Origin: a virus
DNA length: 26,317 nt
Virus record (IMG/VR): IMGVR_UViG_3300032326_000067
Location: 1-26,317 of that record
Strand: one strand, 5' to 3'
The notes under the pieces are model-generated. The model worked only from the letters and a program-made list of their open reading frames with translations, was not told the DNA's origin and did no database searches. Within the stretch, counting starts at the first letter, position 1; every line of letters starts with the position of its first letter. Position numbers and translations under genes: made by a program. Positions 14,931-20,978 of the stretch are shown in pieces.

Positions 14931-16487
14931 TTAATAGTATCCCTTGTGTCTTTTTGACTTGAAGAATCTAATATCTTCAGGTTCATCATTAGGCAATCGG
15001 ATAAACCCGCCTTGTCTAAAGCGCATTAGCGCCATCACCGTTGAGTCAACGAGGTCATCATGACTCATAAACGGAAATCCTGCAATCTCTTCTACAACTT
15101 CTTCTGCCCAACGTATCTCAGGCACCCATACTAAACCAGACTTAACAATATCAGCCACGCTATTGAGGCGAGCAAGCTTATCACCGCTTCCACGGTGAGG
15201 CGTGTACTCCGTGACGGGCATTCCCGTTCGTCTAAGCTCTTGATATAGCGCAGTACCTGCTGACTTTTTCTCAACAATGAACGCATCTGGTGTCCATTCA
15301 TTCCATTCTGTGAAGGCTAAGTCTTTTAATTCTGGAAATTCTAAACGTTTCTTGATGGAATTCAACAAAATAATGTTATACGCTTCAGTTTCTTCGTTCA
15401 TAAACACGCCCCACGTGGTTAACGCAGTAAAGTCAGCGCGATTATGTGTTTCTGCAGCGGCGTCGAGGCTCATGATTACGTATTCACACTCAGGTGGTGT
15501 CTCTCTTTTCCACCAATTCCACCATTCACGCTTAACAACGCTCGCTTCCTCGGCTGTGGGGTTCTGTTGGTACTGTGCGTTCCACTGGAACACAGGCATT
15601 GAGGCTTTTGTACGGCGTAATGCTTCTAAACTGTACTGTTCAGGCCAAAGTGCAGCCTCTTCAGCGCTGTTTTCGTTGAAAATCGCAGGAAATTCCACCC
15701 GTTCGTACTGATCTGCCTCGTCATTCTGGACCATATCCCTGATAACTCGACCTGTTAGGTCATCTTGGTGCCATCTGGTCTGAATAATCGCCACTCTACC
15801 GCCTGGCATTAGACGTGTTCGCGCTCCGTAAGTGAACCATTCGTACGCTTTTTCAAAAACATCGAAGTTCCCGTTGATGATGTCCTGTTCGTTGTGCGGG
15901 TCGTCCACCAAAAGTAAGTCTGCACCACGACCAGCAAGGGCAGAACCAACACCGCAAGCGAAATACTCACCACCAACGTTAGTATTCCAACGACCAGCAG
16001 ATTTATTATCTGCCGCCAGAGTGACAGTTGGGAATATTTGTTTATATATGGGCGTATCAATCAAGTTCCTCACTTTCCGTCCGAAGTCCACAGCGAGGTC
16101 GGTCGTGTGGGAGACCATCAAAACCTTCTTATCAGGGCACTTACCCAAGAACCATGCAGGGAAGTAGATAGATACAAGCTGGGATTTACCATGGCGGGGT
16201 GGGATATTCACACAAACTCGGTCTTTTTCGCCATTAGCGATTGCCATTAACTCGTCTGCCAAGATGCGGTGATGCTTACCAACCTTATAGTCCGGCTGCA
16301 TTTTCTTACAAAAGGCTATCAAGTCTAGTCTACAAGCCTTCGCATCCTTGCGTTTCTGCAATTCATCGATCGCCAAGTCCAATTCTTCAGCGTCCGCATC
16401 ATCAAACTTATCCAGGTTATTCACCAGGAACTCCAGTTCGGCGTCGGTCAAGTCCGACAGATCGTCACTTTGGCTCTGAACTATCAT
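14931..16487 (-). CDS. terL: Terminase large subunit (packaging ATPase and nuclease)
   Basis: This 518-residue motor pumps DNA into the prohead and cuts the concatemer. Walker A PPRHGKS lies at about residues 96-102, Walker B LLLVDD at 191-196, and a coupling-motif-like TRWH at 237-240. The RNase H-like nuclease has SLDAAAETHNRADF (Asp342), FIVEKKSAG (Glu406) and SHDDLVDSTV (Asp477/478, Asp481). All expected acidic residues are present. The start ATG lies 23 bases inside the small-subunit gene, giving overlapping translation. The acidic N-terminal 45 residues precede the ATPase domain and could bind the small subunit. Confidence 0.92.
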   Translation of the reverse strand: MIVQSQSDDLSDLTDAELEFLVNNLDKFDDADAEELDLAIDELQKRKDAKACRLDLIAFCKKMQPDYKVGKHHRILADELMAIANGEKDRVCVNIPPRHGKSQLVSIYFPAWFLGKCPDKKVLMVSHTTDLAVDFGRKVRNLIDTPIYKQIFPTVTLAADNKSAGRWNTNVGGEYFACGVGSALAGRGADLLLVDDPHNEQDIINGNFDVFEKAYEWFTYGARTRLMPGGRVAIIQTRWHQDDLTGRVIRDMVQNDEADQYERVEFPAIFNENSAEEAALWPEQYSLEALRRTKASMPVFQWNAQYQQNPTAEEASVVKREWWNWWKRETPPECEYVIMSLDAAAETHNRADFTALTTWGVFMNEETEAYNIILLNSIKKRLEFPELKDLAFTEWNEWTPDAFIVEKKSAGTALYQELRRTGMPVTEYTPHRGSGDKLARLNSVADIVKSGLVWVPEIRWAEEVVEEIAGFPFMSHDDLVDSTVMALMRFRQGGFIRLPNDEPEDIRFFKSKRHKGYY

Positions 16488-17100
16488 CTTTTACTTCGGT
16501 CACTTCGCCTTCAACTGTATTCTCATCAAACACGTCGCCTAGATCGACGGTCTGCCCATTGACTTTCACTTCCTTGACGTCTTCTACGTTCTCGGGGGTC
16601 ATCAACTTGTGGATCTTAGAACGCAATGACTCCACCAACTCCTTGTTAGAACGGTGGTTGATGGTCACTTCAGACTTCTCGGTGAATAAACCCACGTCGG
16701 TAATCTTACCGAGCAGCTCTAGTGCACGGATTCTGATCTTCGGGTCTTCGTTGGCAGTCTCAAGGATGAGGTTATTCGTTACCAACAGGCGTATCTGGGT
16801 GGCATTCTCTACAACTTTTACTGAGAATTCCTTAAGAATATCGTTCACTGCATAGTATGTCGCAGGCTTTTTGACGGGGCTGGACTTATTGGTGAGCTTC
16901 TTGTTAGCATGCTCTTCATCTTCTGCCAAGGCATACACAGCCTTTTCCGCAAGGGCGAGGTCTTCCTCTGACGGGGTGACGTCAATACCTAGCAGCTCTG
17001 CAGTCTTGCAGGCGGCTTCCGCTTTCTCTCTGAAATTCGCCAGTACCGGATTGTCCTCCGGAAAGGGAATCGTAAGATCAGGTTCTACTTGAAGTTGCAT
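16465..17100 (-). CDS. Probable terminase small subunit
   Basis: This 211-residue protein lies directly upstream of, and overlaps, the large subunit gene. The core has NDILKEFSVKVVENATQIRL, then LVTNNLILETANEDPKIRIR and ALELLGKITDVGLFTEKSEV, followed by TINHRSN. I recognise this block from small terminase proteins of uncultured aquatic phages. The last 45 residues are very acidic. It should recognise viral DNA and regulate packaging. It is the first gene of the leftward late operon. A helix-turn-helix is not obvious by eye, so the role rests on position and family resemblance. Confidence 0.75.
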   Translation of the reverse strand: MQLQVEPDLTIPFPEDNPVLANFREKAEAACKTAELLGIDVTPSEEDLALAEKAVYALAEDEEHANKKLTNKSSPVKKPATYYAVNDILKEFSVKVVENATQIRLLVTNNLILETANEDPKIRIRALELLGKITDVGLFTEKSEVTINHRSNKELVESLRSKIHKLMTPENVEDVKEVKVNGQTVDLGDVFDENTVEGEVTEVKDDSSEPK

Positions 17101-17198
17101 CTTGGTCCATGTCCAGACTTAGGATGATTAATGAGCGAAGTATATATGCTCTTTTTGTTTTTGTGTAGTTTCTTTTAGAGGGTGGGGTACTTGTGCAG

Positions 17199-17204
17199 AT
17201 TATA
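17199..17204 (-). promoter_or_regulatory. Possible late promoter -10 box (TATAAT)
   Basis: A perfect TATAAT is read leftwards about 100 bases before the small terminase start. No good -35 box lies at 16-18 bases; the nearest candidates are poor. It may be an activated promoter needing a phage or host activator, or chance in AT-rich DNA. Confidence 0.3.
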
Positions 17205-17275
17205 AAAATGCAAGAGTTTTAACGTTTACAGGATATTTAGCGTCGCCGAGCCGACGTTCGCACTTTCCCCCAGAG

Positions 17276-17343
17276 TGTAGTGTTTGGATTCGAACCGTGT
17301 CCGGGTATTGTCTACCTGTACGTCCCACCGTACTGACACTACA
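17276..17343 (-). ncRNA. tRNA-like structured element (not a standard tRNA)
   Basis: On the minus strand a perfect 8-bp terminal stem (TGTAGTGT/ACACTACA) encloses 68 bases. Inside are a GTAC/GTAC arm with a GG-containing loop, a GGTA/TACC hairpin, and GGTTCGAATCC, the hallmark T-loop string. However, the T-stem has only two pairs, the anticodon-like loop lacks T33, and no CCA is encoded. It could be a decayed tRNA, a tRNA mimic in the late leader, or coincidence. Confidence 0.3.
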
Positions 17344-17350
17344 TAAAGGT

Positions 17351-17394
17351 GGGGGCAGTAAGCCTTGAAAGGATGAAACTCACCTACCGCCCCC
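17351..17394 (-). ncRNA. Long hairpin in the late leader
   Basis: Read on the minus strand, GGGGGCGGTAGG pairs with CTTACTGCCCCC over 12 positions including two G-U wobbles, with a 20-base loop. On the plus strand those wobbles become A-C mismatches, so the structure favours a leftward RNA. A short GTCC/GGAC hairpin (17398-17412) lies next to it. Confidence 0.4.
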
Positions 17395-17576
17395 GAAGTC
17401 CACGTGAAGGACAAAATGAAAAAACCACCAATCGCTTGGTACCCAAATTTTTACACATAAAAATTTTTTTCGCTAGGTACTTAAAAAAGATGACGGGGGG
17501 GTGTTCCTATAAATGACGTTACAGCCGGCTAGCGCAAATCGCAAATTAACATATCTTGTCTTAACATGTTTTTTCT

Positions 17577-17660
17577 ATGTCTATTGATCGTGAGCTTGAT
17601 GAGCTAGTGGACAAGATGCACTTGGGGCCGAATTTGAAAACTTGGACTATGAGCGTCTGA
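17577..17660 (+). CDS. Doubtful 27-residue open frame
   Basis: The frame MSIDRELDELVDKMHLGPNL and seven more residues ends at TGA. Its composition is protein-like (amphipathic, acidic), but no Shine-Dalgarno precedes it and no promoter is obvious. It may be a gene remnant. Confidence 0.2.
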   Translation: MSIDRELDELVDKMHLGPNLKTWTMSV

Positions 17661-17735
17661 AATAGCAAACCTATAGACGCGTATGGAACCAGTCAAAAAT
17701 TTGGGGGGTGGGGTGCGTCAAAATCGGCTGAATTT

Positions 17736-17753
17736 GTTAGTAATATTACTAAC
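17736..17753. promoter_or_regulatory. Palindromic site 1: GTTAGTAATATTACTAAC
   Basis: A perfect 18-base palindrome, extendable by two bases each side, 26 bases upstream of the -35 box of the first rightward promoter. It is the only strong copy located upstream of a promoter. Confidence 0.85.
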
Positions 17754-17779
17754 AAGATGCTATCAAATAATATTATCCA

Positions 17780-17809
17780 TTGACATACTATAGCTTATTG
17801 AGGTAAACT
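17780..17809 (+). promoter_or_regulatory. Promoter P0 for the first rightward gene
   Basis: A consensus TTGACA at 17780-17785, an 18-base spacer and TAAACT at 17804-17809. The gene starts at 17870, leaving a leader of about 55 bases. The perfect -35 box suggests host sigma70-type recognition. Confidence 0.6.
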
Positions 17810-17869
17810 TTAGTTATCGGTTCAGGGGACATTTTGATTCTCTGCCGATATATCTTGAAAGGATATTGT

Positions 17870-18442
17870 ATGAACCAAGTAAACGAAACTACTGCTTTGA
17901 ATAACCCAATGGCTAAGGCTAACAAGGCTCTAAAGGCTAAGGCTATTAACATCTCAAGCAAAACAATCGGCTTGATTACTAAGGCAACAAAGGAAACTGT
18001 AGGCGTAAAGCAGACTAAGGCAATGACTTTAGATAGCTTGCAAGCCGACGGAATCAAGTCTTATATGCTTGAGGTGCCAAAGCAGAAAAAGGCTAACCCT
18101 TATCCTGAATTGCATGATTCAGTTAAGCAAGCGATTGTTTCGGCTCTTGATGATGACATTCAGTCATTACTCAAAAAAGAGCCTAAGACATTAAGCGACA
18201 TGGAAAAAGGTGTTAAGCGTTTTTGGCAACAACAAGTAGGCTCTGAGTTCGCTTACTATCGTCGTGAATTGAAAAAACGTGAGGAACGTTCAACACGTGA
18301 GAATAACGACAAGGCAACACCTGAAGAGATGTATTTCAAAGATTTGGAATCGGCTCTTGCTAGATTGCTCAAGTTAGAGGAAATTGATTTTGACTTGGTG
18401 CAACATACTACTGCCCTTAAGAAATTATTGGCAGATAAGTAA
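17870..18442 (+). CDS. Unknown basic helical protein, monocistronic early gene
   Basis: The frame is open from 17834, but the ATG at 17870 has an AAAGGATAT Shine-Dalgarno-like sequence and gives a 190-residue product starting MNQVNETTALNN. The N-terminal 70 residues are Lys/Ala/Thr-rich. From about residue 75 (NPYPELHDSVKQAIVSALDD) it becomes charged helices, including FAYYRRELKKREERSTREN, and ends LKKLLADK. No recognised DNA-binding or catalytic motif is visible. It has its own promoter and terminator, and palindromic site 1 lies upstream, so it is independently controlled. A regulatory or DNA-binding role is possible but unproven. Confidence 0.75.
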   Translation: MNQVNETTALNNPMAKANKALKAKAINISSKTIGLITKATKETVGVKQTKAMTLDSLQADGIKSYMLEVPKQKKANPYPELHDSVKQAIVSALDDDIQSLLKKEPKTLSDMEKGVKRFWQQQVGSEFAYYRRELKKREERSTRENNDKATPEEMYFKDLESALARLLKLEEIDFDLVQHTTALKKLLADK

Positions 18443-18458
18443 GCTAGTCTTGCTTTAC

Positions 18459-18486
18459 AAAACCCCACCGAAGTGGGGTTTTTTTT
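18459..18486 (+). terminator. Rho-independent terminator after the first rightward gene
   Basis: AAAACCCCAC, loop CGAA, GTGGGGTTTT, continuing in T residues. It starts 17 bases after the stop codon. The complementary arms are perfect over ten base pairs. Confidence 0.9.
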
Positions 18487-18513
18487 CGTCCATTTTTTCC
18501 CTTAATTTGTTTT

Positions 18514-18531
18514 GTTCAAAACATTACTAAC
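18514..18531. promoter_or_regulatory. Degraded palindromic site (right arm intact)
   Basis: GTTCAAAACATTACTAAC keeps the right arm TTACTAAC and the outer GTT but has three changes in the left arm. It precedes the first copy of the 26-base direct repeat. Confidence 0.45.
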
Positions 18532-18552
18532 AAAATCTTAAACCAAATGATG

Positions 18553-18578
18553 CCAGTGACTAAGAGAAGAGTGTTGCA
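18553..18578 (+). repeat. 26-base direct repeat, copy 1
   Basis: Begins CCAGTGACTAAG and ends GTGTTGCA. It is identical to the copy at 18652-18677, 99 bases away. Confidence 0.9.
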
Positions 18579-18624
18579 TTGGGTCGGTCAGTTTCGGCTT
18601 TTTGGGATTTCCCTACAGGAAGTT

Positions 18625-18642
18625 GTTAGTAACCTTACTAAC
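18625..18642. promoter_or_regulatory. Palindromic site 2: GTTAGTAACCTTACTAAC
   Basis: Perfect 8-base arms around CC. It lies 9 bases before the second 26-base direct repeat. Confidence 0.8.
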
Positions 18643-18651
18643 AAAGTGAAA

Positions 18652-18677
18652 CCAGTGACTAAGAGAAGAGTGTTGCA
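18652..18677 (+). repeat. 26-base direct repeat, copy 2
   Basis: Identical to 18553-18578. Each copy follows a palindromic site, so site plus repeat may have been duplicated as a unit, the spacing then changing from 21 to 9 bases. Confidence 0.9.
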
Positions 18678-18691
18678 CTTAGTTGTTTGGA

Positions 18692-18714
18692 CTTAACATA
18701 CGTAGTATGTTAAG
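18692..18714. repeat. Perfect 10-bp inverted repeat CTTAACATAC-GTA-GTATGTTAAG
   Basis: Ten perfect pairs around GTA, without a T-tract after it, so not a usual terminator. It is unrelated in sequence to the TAGTAA-NN-TTACTA family and could be a separate operator. Confidence 0.75.
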
Positions 18715-18763
18715 GTTTGGTTTTGCATTTGTCAAGGGATATTTTACTAGGTGTTTACCCTGC

Positions 18764-18978
18764 TATTGTTCGGAACGCTTTGTATTGTTCGCTGGTATTG
18801 TTCGGACGTAAGTCCTTGATTATTAAGTTTTGTTCGTAATGTTCGGAATGTTCGGGCAGTTTTGGTGTATAGGTATATCCAAAAGCAAATCTGCAAGAAC
18901 TTTTCTCTCTTAAGCAGGGGACAAAAAAATGTCGCTAGCCAATTTTTTATAAGAACAATACGAACATTCCGAACAATA
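18764..18978. repeat. GTTCG iteron-like cluster
   Basis: TATTGTTCG occurs three times directly (18764, 18783, 18796) and once inverted (18970-18978). GTTCG also occurs at 18832, 18841 and 18850. The 15-base TGTTCGGAATGTTCG at 18840-18854 has an exact inverted partner at 18961-18975. Such arrays are seen in replication origins and multi-site operators. Confidence 0.7.
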
Positions 18979-19050
18979 CTGATATATCAATAACTTACAC
19001 AACTACAATATAAGAACAAATAAGAACTTTTATTCTTTACCACCATTTAC

Positions 19051-19079
19051 TAGACTTTACAAGGCTCATGGGGTATAAT
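19051..19079 (+). promoter_or_regulatory. Promoter P1 (TAGACT-17-TATAAT)
   Basis: TAGACT at 19051, a 17-base spacer and TATAAT at 19074 followed by ATATATA. The same boxes and spacing recur in P2 at 20898. It should drive the cluster of small genes from 19174. Confidence 0.75.
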
Positions 19080-19125
19080 ATATATAGTGGGAAAGCAACC
19101 TTGGTTCGCAGACTCACGACCACGT

Positions 19126-19143
19126 GTTAGTAACATTACTAAC
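19126..19143. promoter_or_regulatory. Palindromic site 3: GTTAGTAACATTACTAAC
   Basis: In the P1 leader, between the -10 box and the first gene, 30 bases before its ATG. The centre CA is the same as in the copy just after P2. Confidence 0.8.
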
Positions 19144-19173
19144 ACACCTTAACAACTTAACAGGAGAAGTAAT

Positions 19174-19338
19174 ATGGAACAAGTAAATTTGGTAGCTTTG
19201 CAGTTACGCACATGTTGGGTAGTTCGCCCTGCCGATTGCGTAGGCATGATGGGGTGGGGTAACAAACCATGGGAAGCCAAGTTCTTCAAAACCCATGCTC
19301 AGGCACAACGCTATATCAAAGCACAGGCACAGGCATGA
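19174..19338 (+). CDS. Small early protein of unknown function
   Basis: The 54-residue product begins MEQVNLVALQLRTCWVVRP, contains GMMGWGNKPWEAKFFKTHAQ and ends in AQAQA. A strong AACAGGAGAAGTAAT ribosome site precedes it. It is the first gene after P1, and its stop overlaps the next start (ATGA). The Trp-rich middle suggests a folded mini-protein, perhaps acting on a host target. No family is recognised. Confidence 0.65.
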   Translation: MEQVNLVALQLRTCWVVRPADCVGMMGWGNKPWEAKFFKTHAQAQRYIKAQAQA

Positions 19339-19544
19339 CCAAGTTCAAACCACAGTGCAAGTTATGTGGCGATGAGTTTCAGCCCGAGAGGTTCGCCCTC
19401 GGGTTCGCAGTATGCCTTGTATGTGGGGACGAATTAGCCAAAGAACGCAAGTTCACGATCGCACCCCTCAACAAGTCAAACTATATCGCCATAACCGATA
19501 TGACACTGCTAAAGCAGTTAAACCCCAAACGCATTGGAGATTAA
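19335..19544 (+). CDS. Small zinc-ribbon protein
   Basis: The open frame reaches back to 19269, but the ATG at 19335 overlaps the previous stop as ATGA and is the probable start. The 69-residue product has CKLCGDEF (C8, C11) and CLVCGDEL (C27, C30), a two-CxxC zinc ribbon, then a basic C-terminus (LLKQLNPKRIGD). It could bind nucleic acid or a protein partner. Function is not known. Confidence 0.65.
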   Translation: MTKFKPQCKLCGDEFQPERFALGFAVCLVCGDELAKERKFTIAPLNKSNYIAITDMTLLKQLNPKRIGD

Positions 19545-19547
19545 ACA

Positions 19548-19724
19548 ATGACAAAAGGAAAGCGAAAGCCATGCAATTTAACAAAGGCAGAGTGGGCATT
19601 GTTCACGGAGATATTCCAGTATTTCCACGACGAGCATGACTTATCTGATAAAGAAGTTAAGCAGATGCAGTCAATCCACGAGAAGTTATTTTTTATGGAT
19701 TACTTAATCAAGGAGCAAGAATGA
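19548..19724 (+). CDS. Small charged helical protein
   Basis: The 58-residue product starts MTKGKRKPCNLTKAEWALFT and ends DYLIKEQE, with acidic/basic helix throughout. It begins 3 bases after the previous stop and its own stop overlaps the next ATG (ATGA), which supports it as a real gene despite its length. Function unknown. Confidence 0.6.
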   Translation: MTKGKRKPCNLTKAEWALFTEIFQYFHDEHDLSDKEVKQMQSIHEKLFFMDYLIKEQE

Positions 19725-19966
19725 CACAGCAGAAAACACCGATAAAACTATCAGGCGAGGACTTGATGTTCTTGACCGAAGCAGTGTTCGCTATGAGTTC
19801 AGGACTAGGCACAAACGAAACACGTGCTAAGTTCTTATCCAACAAGGAGAAAGTCATGCGATTGGTGGAATTGCACGACAAGTATCCGAACGATGTAGTA
19901 GAGGAAGCCATGAACAGGCTTAAAGATGTTGTATTTTCACAAGGAGAAGATGATGGACAAGAGTAA
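19721..19966 (+). CDS. Small helical early protein
   Basis: The 81-residue product is predicted helical: LSGEDLMFLTEAVFAMSSGL, then a charged segment with KEKVMRLVELHDKYPNDVVE, and an acidic end. The start is coupled to the previous gene by ATGA, and the end overlaps the next gene. An ATG-proximal MTQQK resembles the MxQV opening of other early genes only weakly. Function unknown. Confidence 0.65.
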   Translation: MTQQKTPIKLSGEDLMFLTEAVFAMSSGLGTNETRAKFLSNKEKVMRLVELHDKYPNDVVEEAMNRLKDVVFSQGEDDGQE

Positions 19967-20297
19967 TGGAATCACAAAGCAAAAACCTGTTAGTAAGGTT
20001 ACTAACAAATCTACTGGCGTAGCGACACAAAAAGTGCGTAGCGTTAGCAGACTGCCTACCCCATACAAGGGTGGTGACGTGCTGATGGATTGGCACAGGG
20101 CAAAAGCCAAAAGTTCTTTGTCAGAAACATACAAGGACGCAGACTATGCCACACCGATATGGAAGTTCAATAGCGAGTGGGACGACTTTGTTCAGTTCGT
20201 GAAGGACACCTTAATAACTTTGCCATTCTTGGCAATCGCTTGCTACATTGTTTACGAAGTATTCGTGGCAATGGGAATCTTGGTGGTGCGACTATGA
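19953..20297 (+). CDS. Small membrane protein with an embedded palindromic site
   Basis: Two adjacent ATGs (19950, 19953) follow AAGGAG; the second has the better spacing. The 114-residue product has a basic soluble part and one hydrophobic segment at about 87-112 (LITLPFLAIACYIVYEVFVA and following), ending close to the C-terminus, so it is probably C-terminally anchored. Residues 12-17 (PVSKVT...) are encoded by a palindromic site. Its start lies within the previous gene and its stop overlaps the next start (ATGA). Function unknown; it could act on the host envelope. Confidence 0.6.
   Translation: MDKSNGITKQKPVSKVTNKSTGVATQKVRSVSRLPTPYKGGDVLMDWHRAKAKSSLSETYKDADYATPIWKFNSEWDDFVQFVKDTLITLPFLAIACYIVYEVFVAMGILVVRL
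19989..20006. promoter_or_regulatory. Palindromic site 4 inside a gene: GTTAGTAAGGTTACTAAC
   Basis: Perfect arms with centre GG. It is read in frame as Val-Ser-Lys-Val-Thr-Asn near the N-terminus of the membrane protein. Confidence 0.75.
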
Positions 20298-20446
20298 ACA
20301 CAGGGCAGATTAAACGCATCGGCAAAAGAACCTATTGCGTGATTGGGTGGACAGATTACGACGTTACCTTGCAGAGCATGGACGAGGAACGATTGATCGT
20401 AGTGATGCCACGTAAATACATGGGCGGACTAAGGAAAGGAACATAA
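20294..20446 (+). CDS. Small early protein
   Basis: The ATG at 20294 overlaps the previous stop (ATGA), preferred to an earlier in-frame ATG at 20177 lying inside the preceding gene. The product is 50 residues, starting MNTGQIKRIGKRTYCVIGWT, then DYDVTLQSMD and a basic end. It may be a small beta-barrel-like fold by strand pattern. Function unknown. Confidence 0.55.
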   Translation: MNTGQIKRIGKRTYCVIGWTDYDVTLQSMDEERLIVVMPRKYMGGLRKGT

Positions 20447-20447
20447 C

Positions 20448-20885
20448 ATGGGATACAGGTCAGAAGTAGCCTACTCAATACACTTTGAGGACAAGGCAAC
20501 CCTTAACGAGTTTATTGCATTGGTGATGATGAAGGGCGGACACGAGAAGGAAGCCCTAGCCGAATGTGAAATTCAGCGTATGCAGTATGGGGAAAGTGCT
20601 GAGTTTTGGGCGGTCAACTACTACTGTTTAGGTGTTAAGTGGTATGAGGATTACCCCGAAGTCAAGGCACACACGTGGCTCTATCAGTATGCAGTAGAAC
20701 GATGGGGCGACAAGACTGCGTATCACTTTATCCGTATTGGTGAGGAGTATGGCGACATCGAAGATGAAAGCGATGGCGAGTTTGATAACTTTATCCAAGA
20801 TGACTTTTATCCAACACAGGGTATGGAGATTCCATTCAGCCACAACTACGAACCACTTGGCGATAAGCTAAGTATGATAGAGTAA
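20448..20885 (+). CDS. Conserved hypothetical phage protein (MGYRS type)
   Basis: This 145-residue acidic protein starts MGYRSEVAYSIHFEDKATLN, an opening seen in a family of phage and bacterial hypothetical proteins (MGYRSxV). The middle has YYCLGVKWYEDYPEVKA and the end is acidic. It begins one base after the preceding stop, with AAGGAACATAAC upstream. It is the last gene before P2. No catalytic motif is visible. Confidence 0.7.
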   Translation: MGYRSEVAYSIHFEDKATLNEFIALVMMKGGHEKEALAECEIQRMQYGESAEFWAVNYYCLGVKWYEDYPEVKAHTWLYQYAVERWGDKTAYHFIRIGEEYGDIEDESDGEFDNFIQDDFYPTQGMEIPFSHNYEPLGDKLSMIE

Positions 20886-20897
20886 GGTATCGTTTGG

Positions 20898-20926
20898 TAG
20901 ACTTTATCAGTGTTTAACAGTATAAT
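20898..20926 (+). promoter_or_regulatory. Promoter P2 (TAGACT-17-TATAAT)
   Basis: TAGACT at 20898, 17 bases, TATAAT at 20921 followed by ATATATG. It matches P1 in both boxes, in the bases after TAGACT (TTA) and in the ATATAT extension. It should drive the ATPase/VWA cassette. Confidence 0.75.
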
Positions 20927-20978
20927 ATATATGTAGGTCGGAAATGTTTTATCTTAATTTATTAACAGGAGAATTACC

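Larger units (their letters stand above)
17101..17869. other. Divergent control region without convincing protein genes
   Basis: About 770 bases separate the leftward late operon from the rightward genes. Near the late side are a TATAAT box and structured elements readable on the minus strand. The middle has an AT-only inverted repeat (AAATTTTT/AAAAATTT, 17445-17466) and several G-runs (GGGGGGG near 17495, GGGGGGTGGGG near 17702). The right side holds the first palindromic site and a rightward promoter. A tiny frame at 17416 (14 codons after AAGGAC) and one at 17577 exist but are unproven. Confidence 0.6.
18443..19173. other. Repeat-rich non-coding region (possible origin or control region)
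   Basis: About 730 bases have no credible gene on either strand. After the terminator come a degraded and a strong palindromic site, a 26-base direct repeat, a 10-bp inverted repeat, six GTTCG elements with two inverted copies, and a promoter with another palindromic site. The density of direct and inverted repeats in AT-rich DNA resembles phage replication origins, but a purely regulatory role fits as well. Confidence 0.6.

Noticed and set aside
17276-17343. A standard functional tRNA gene
   Set aside because: Only two T-stem pairs, no T33 in the anticodon-like loop, no encoded CCA.
17226-17414. 62-codon minus-strand frame
   Set aside because: It starts at TTG, lacks a ribosome site, and runs through the structured tRNA-like region.
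18443-19173. Insertion sequence or transposon remnant
   Set aside because: No transposase fragments, terminal inverted repeats or target duplications were seen.
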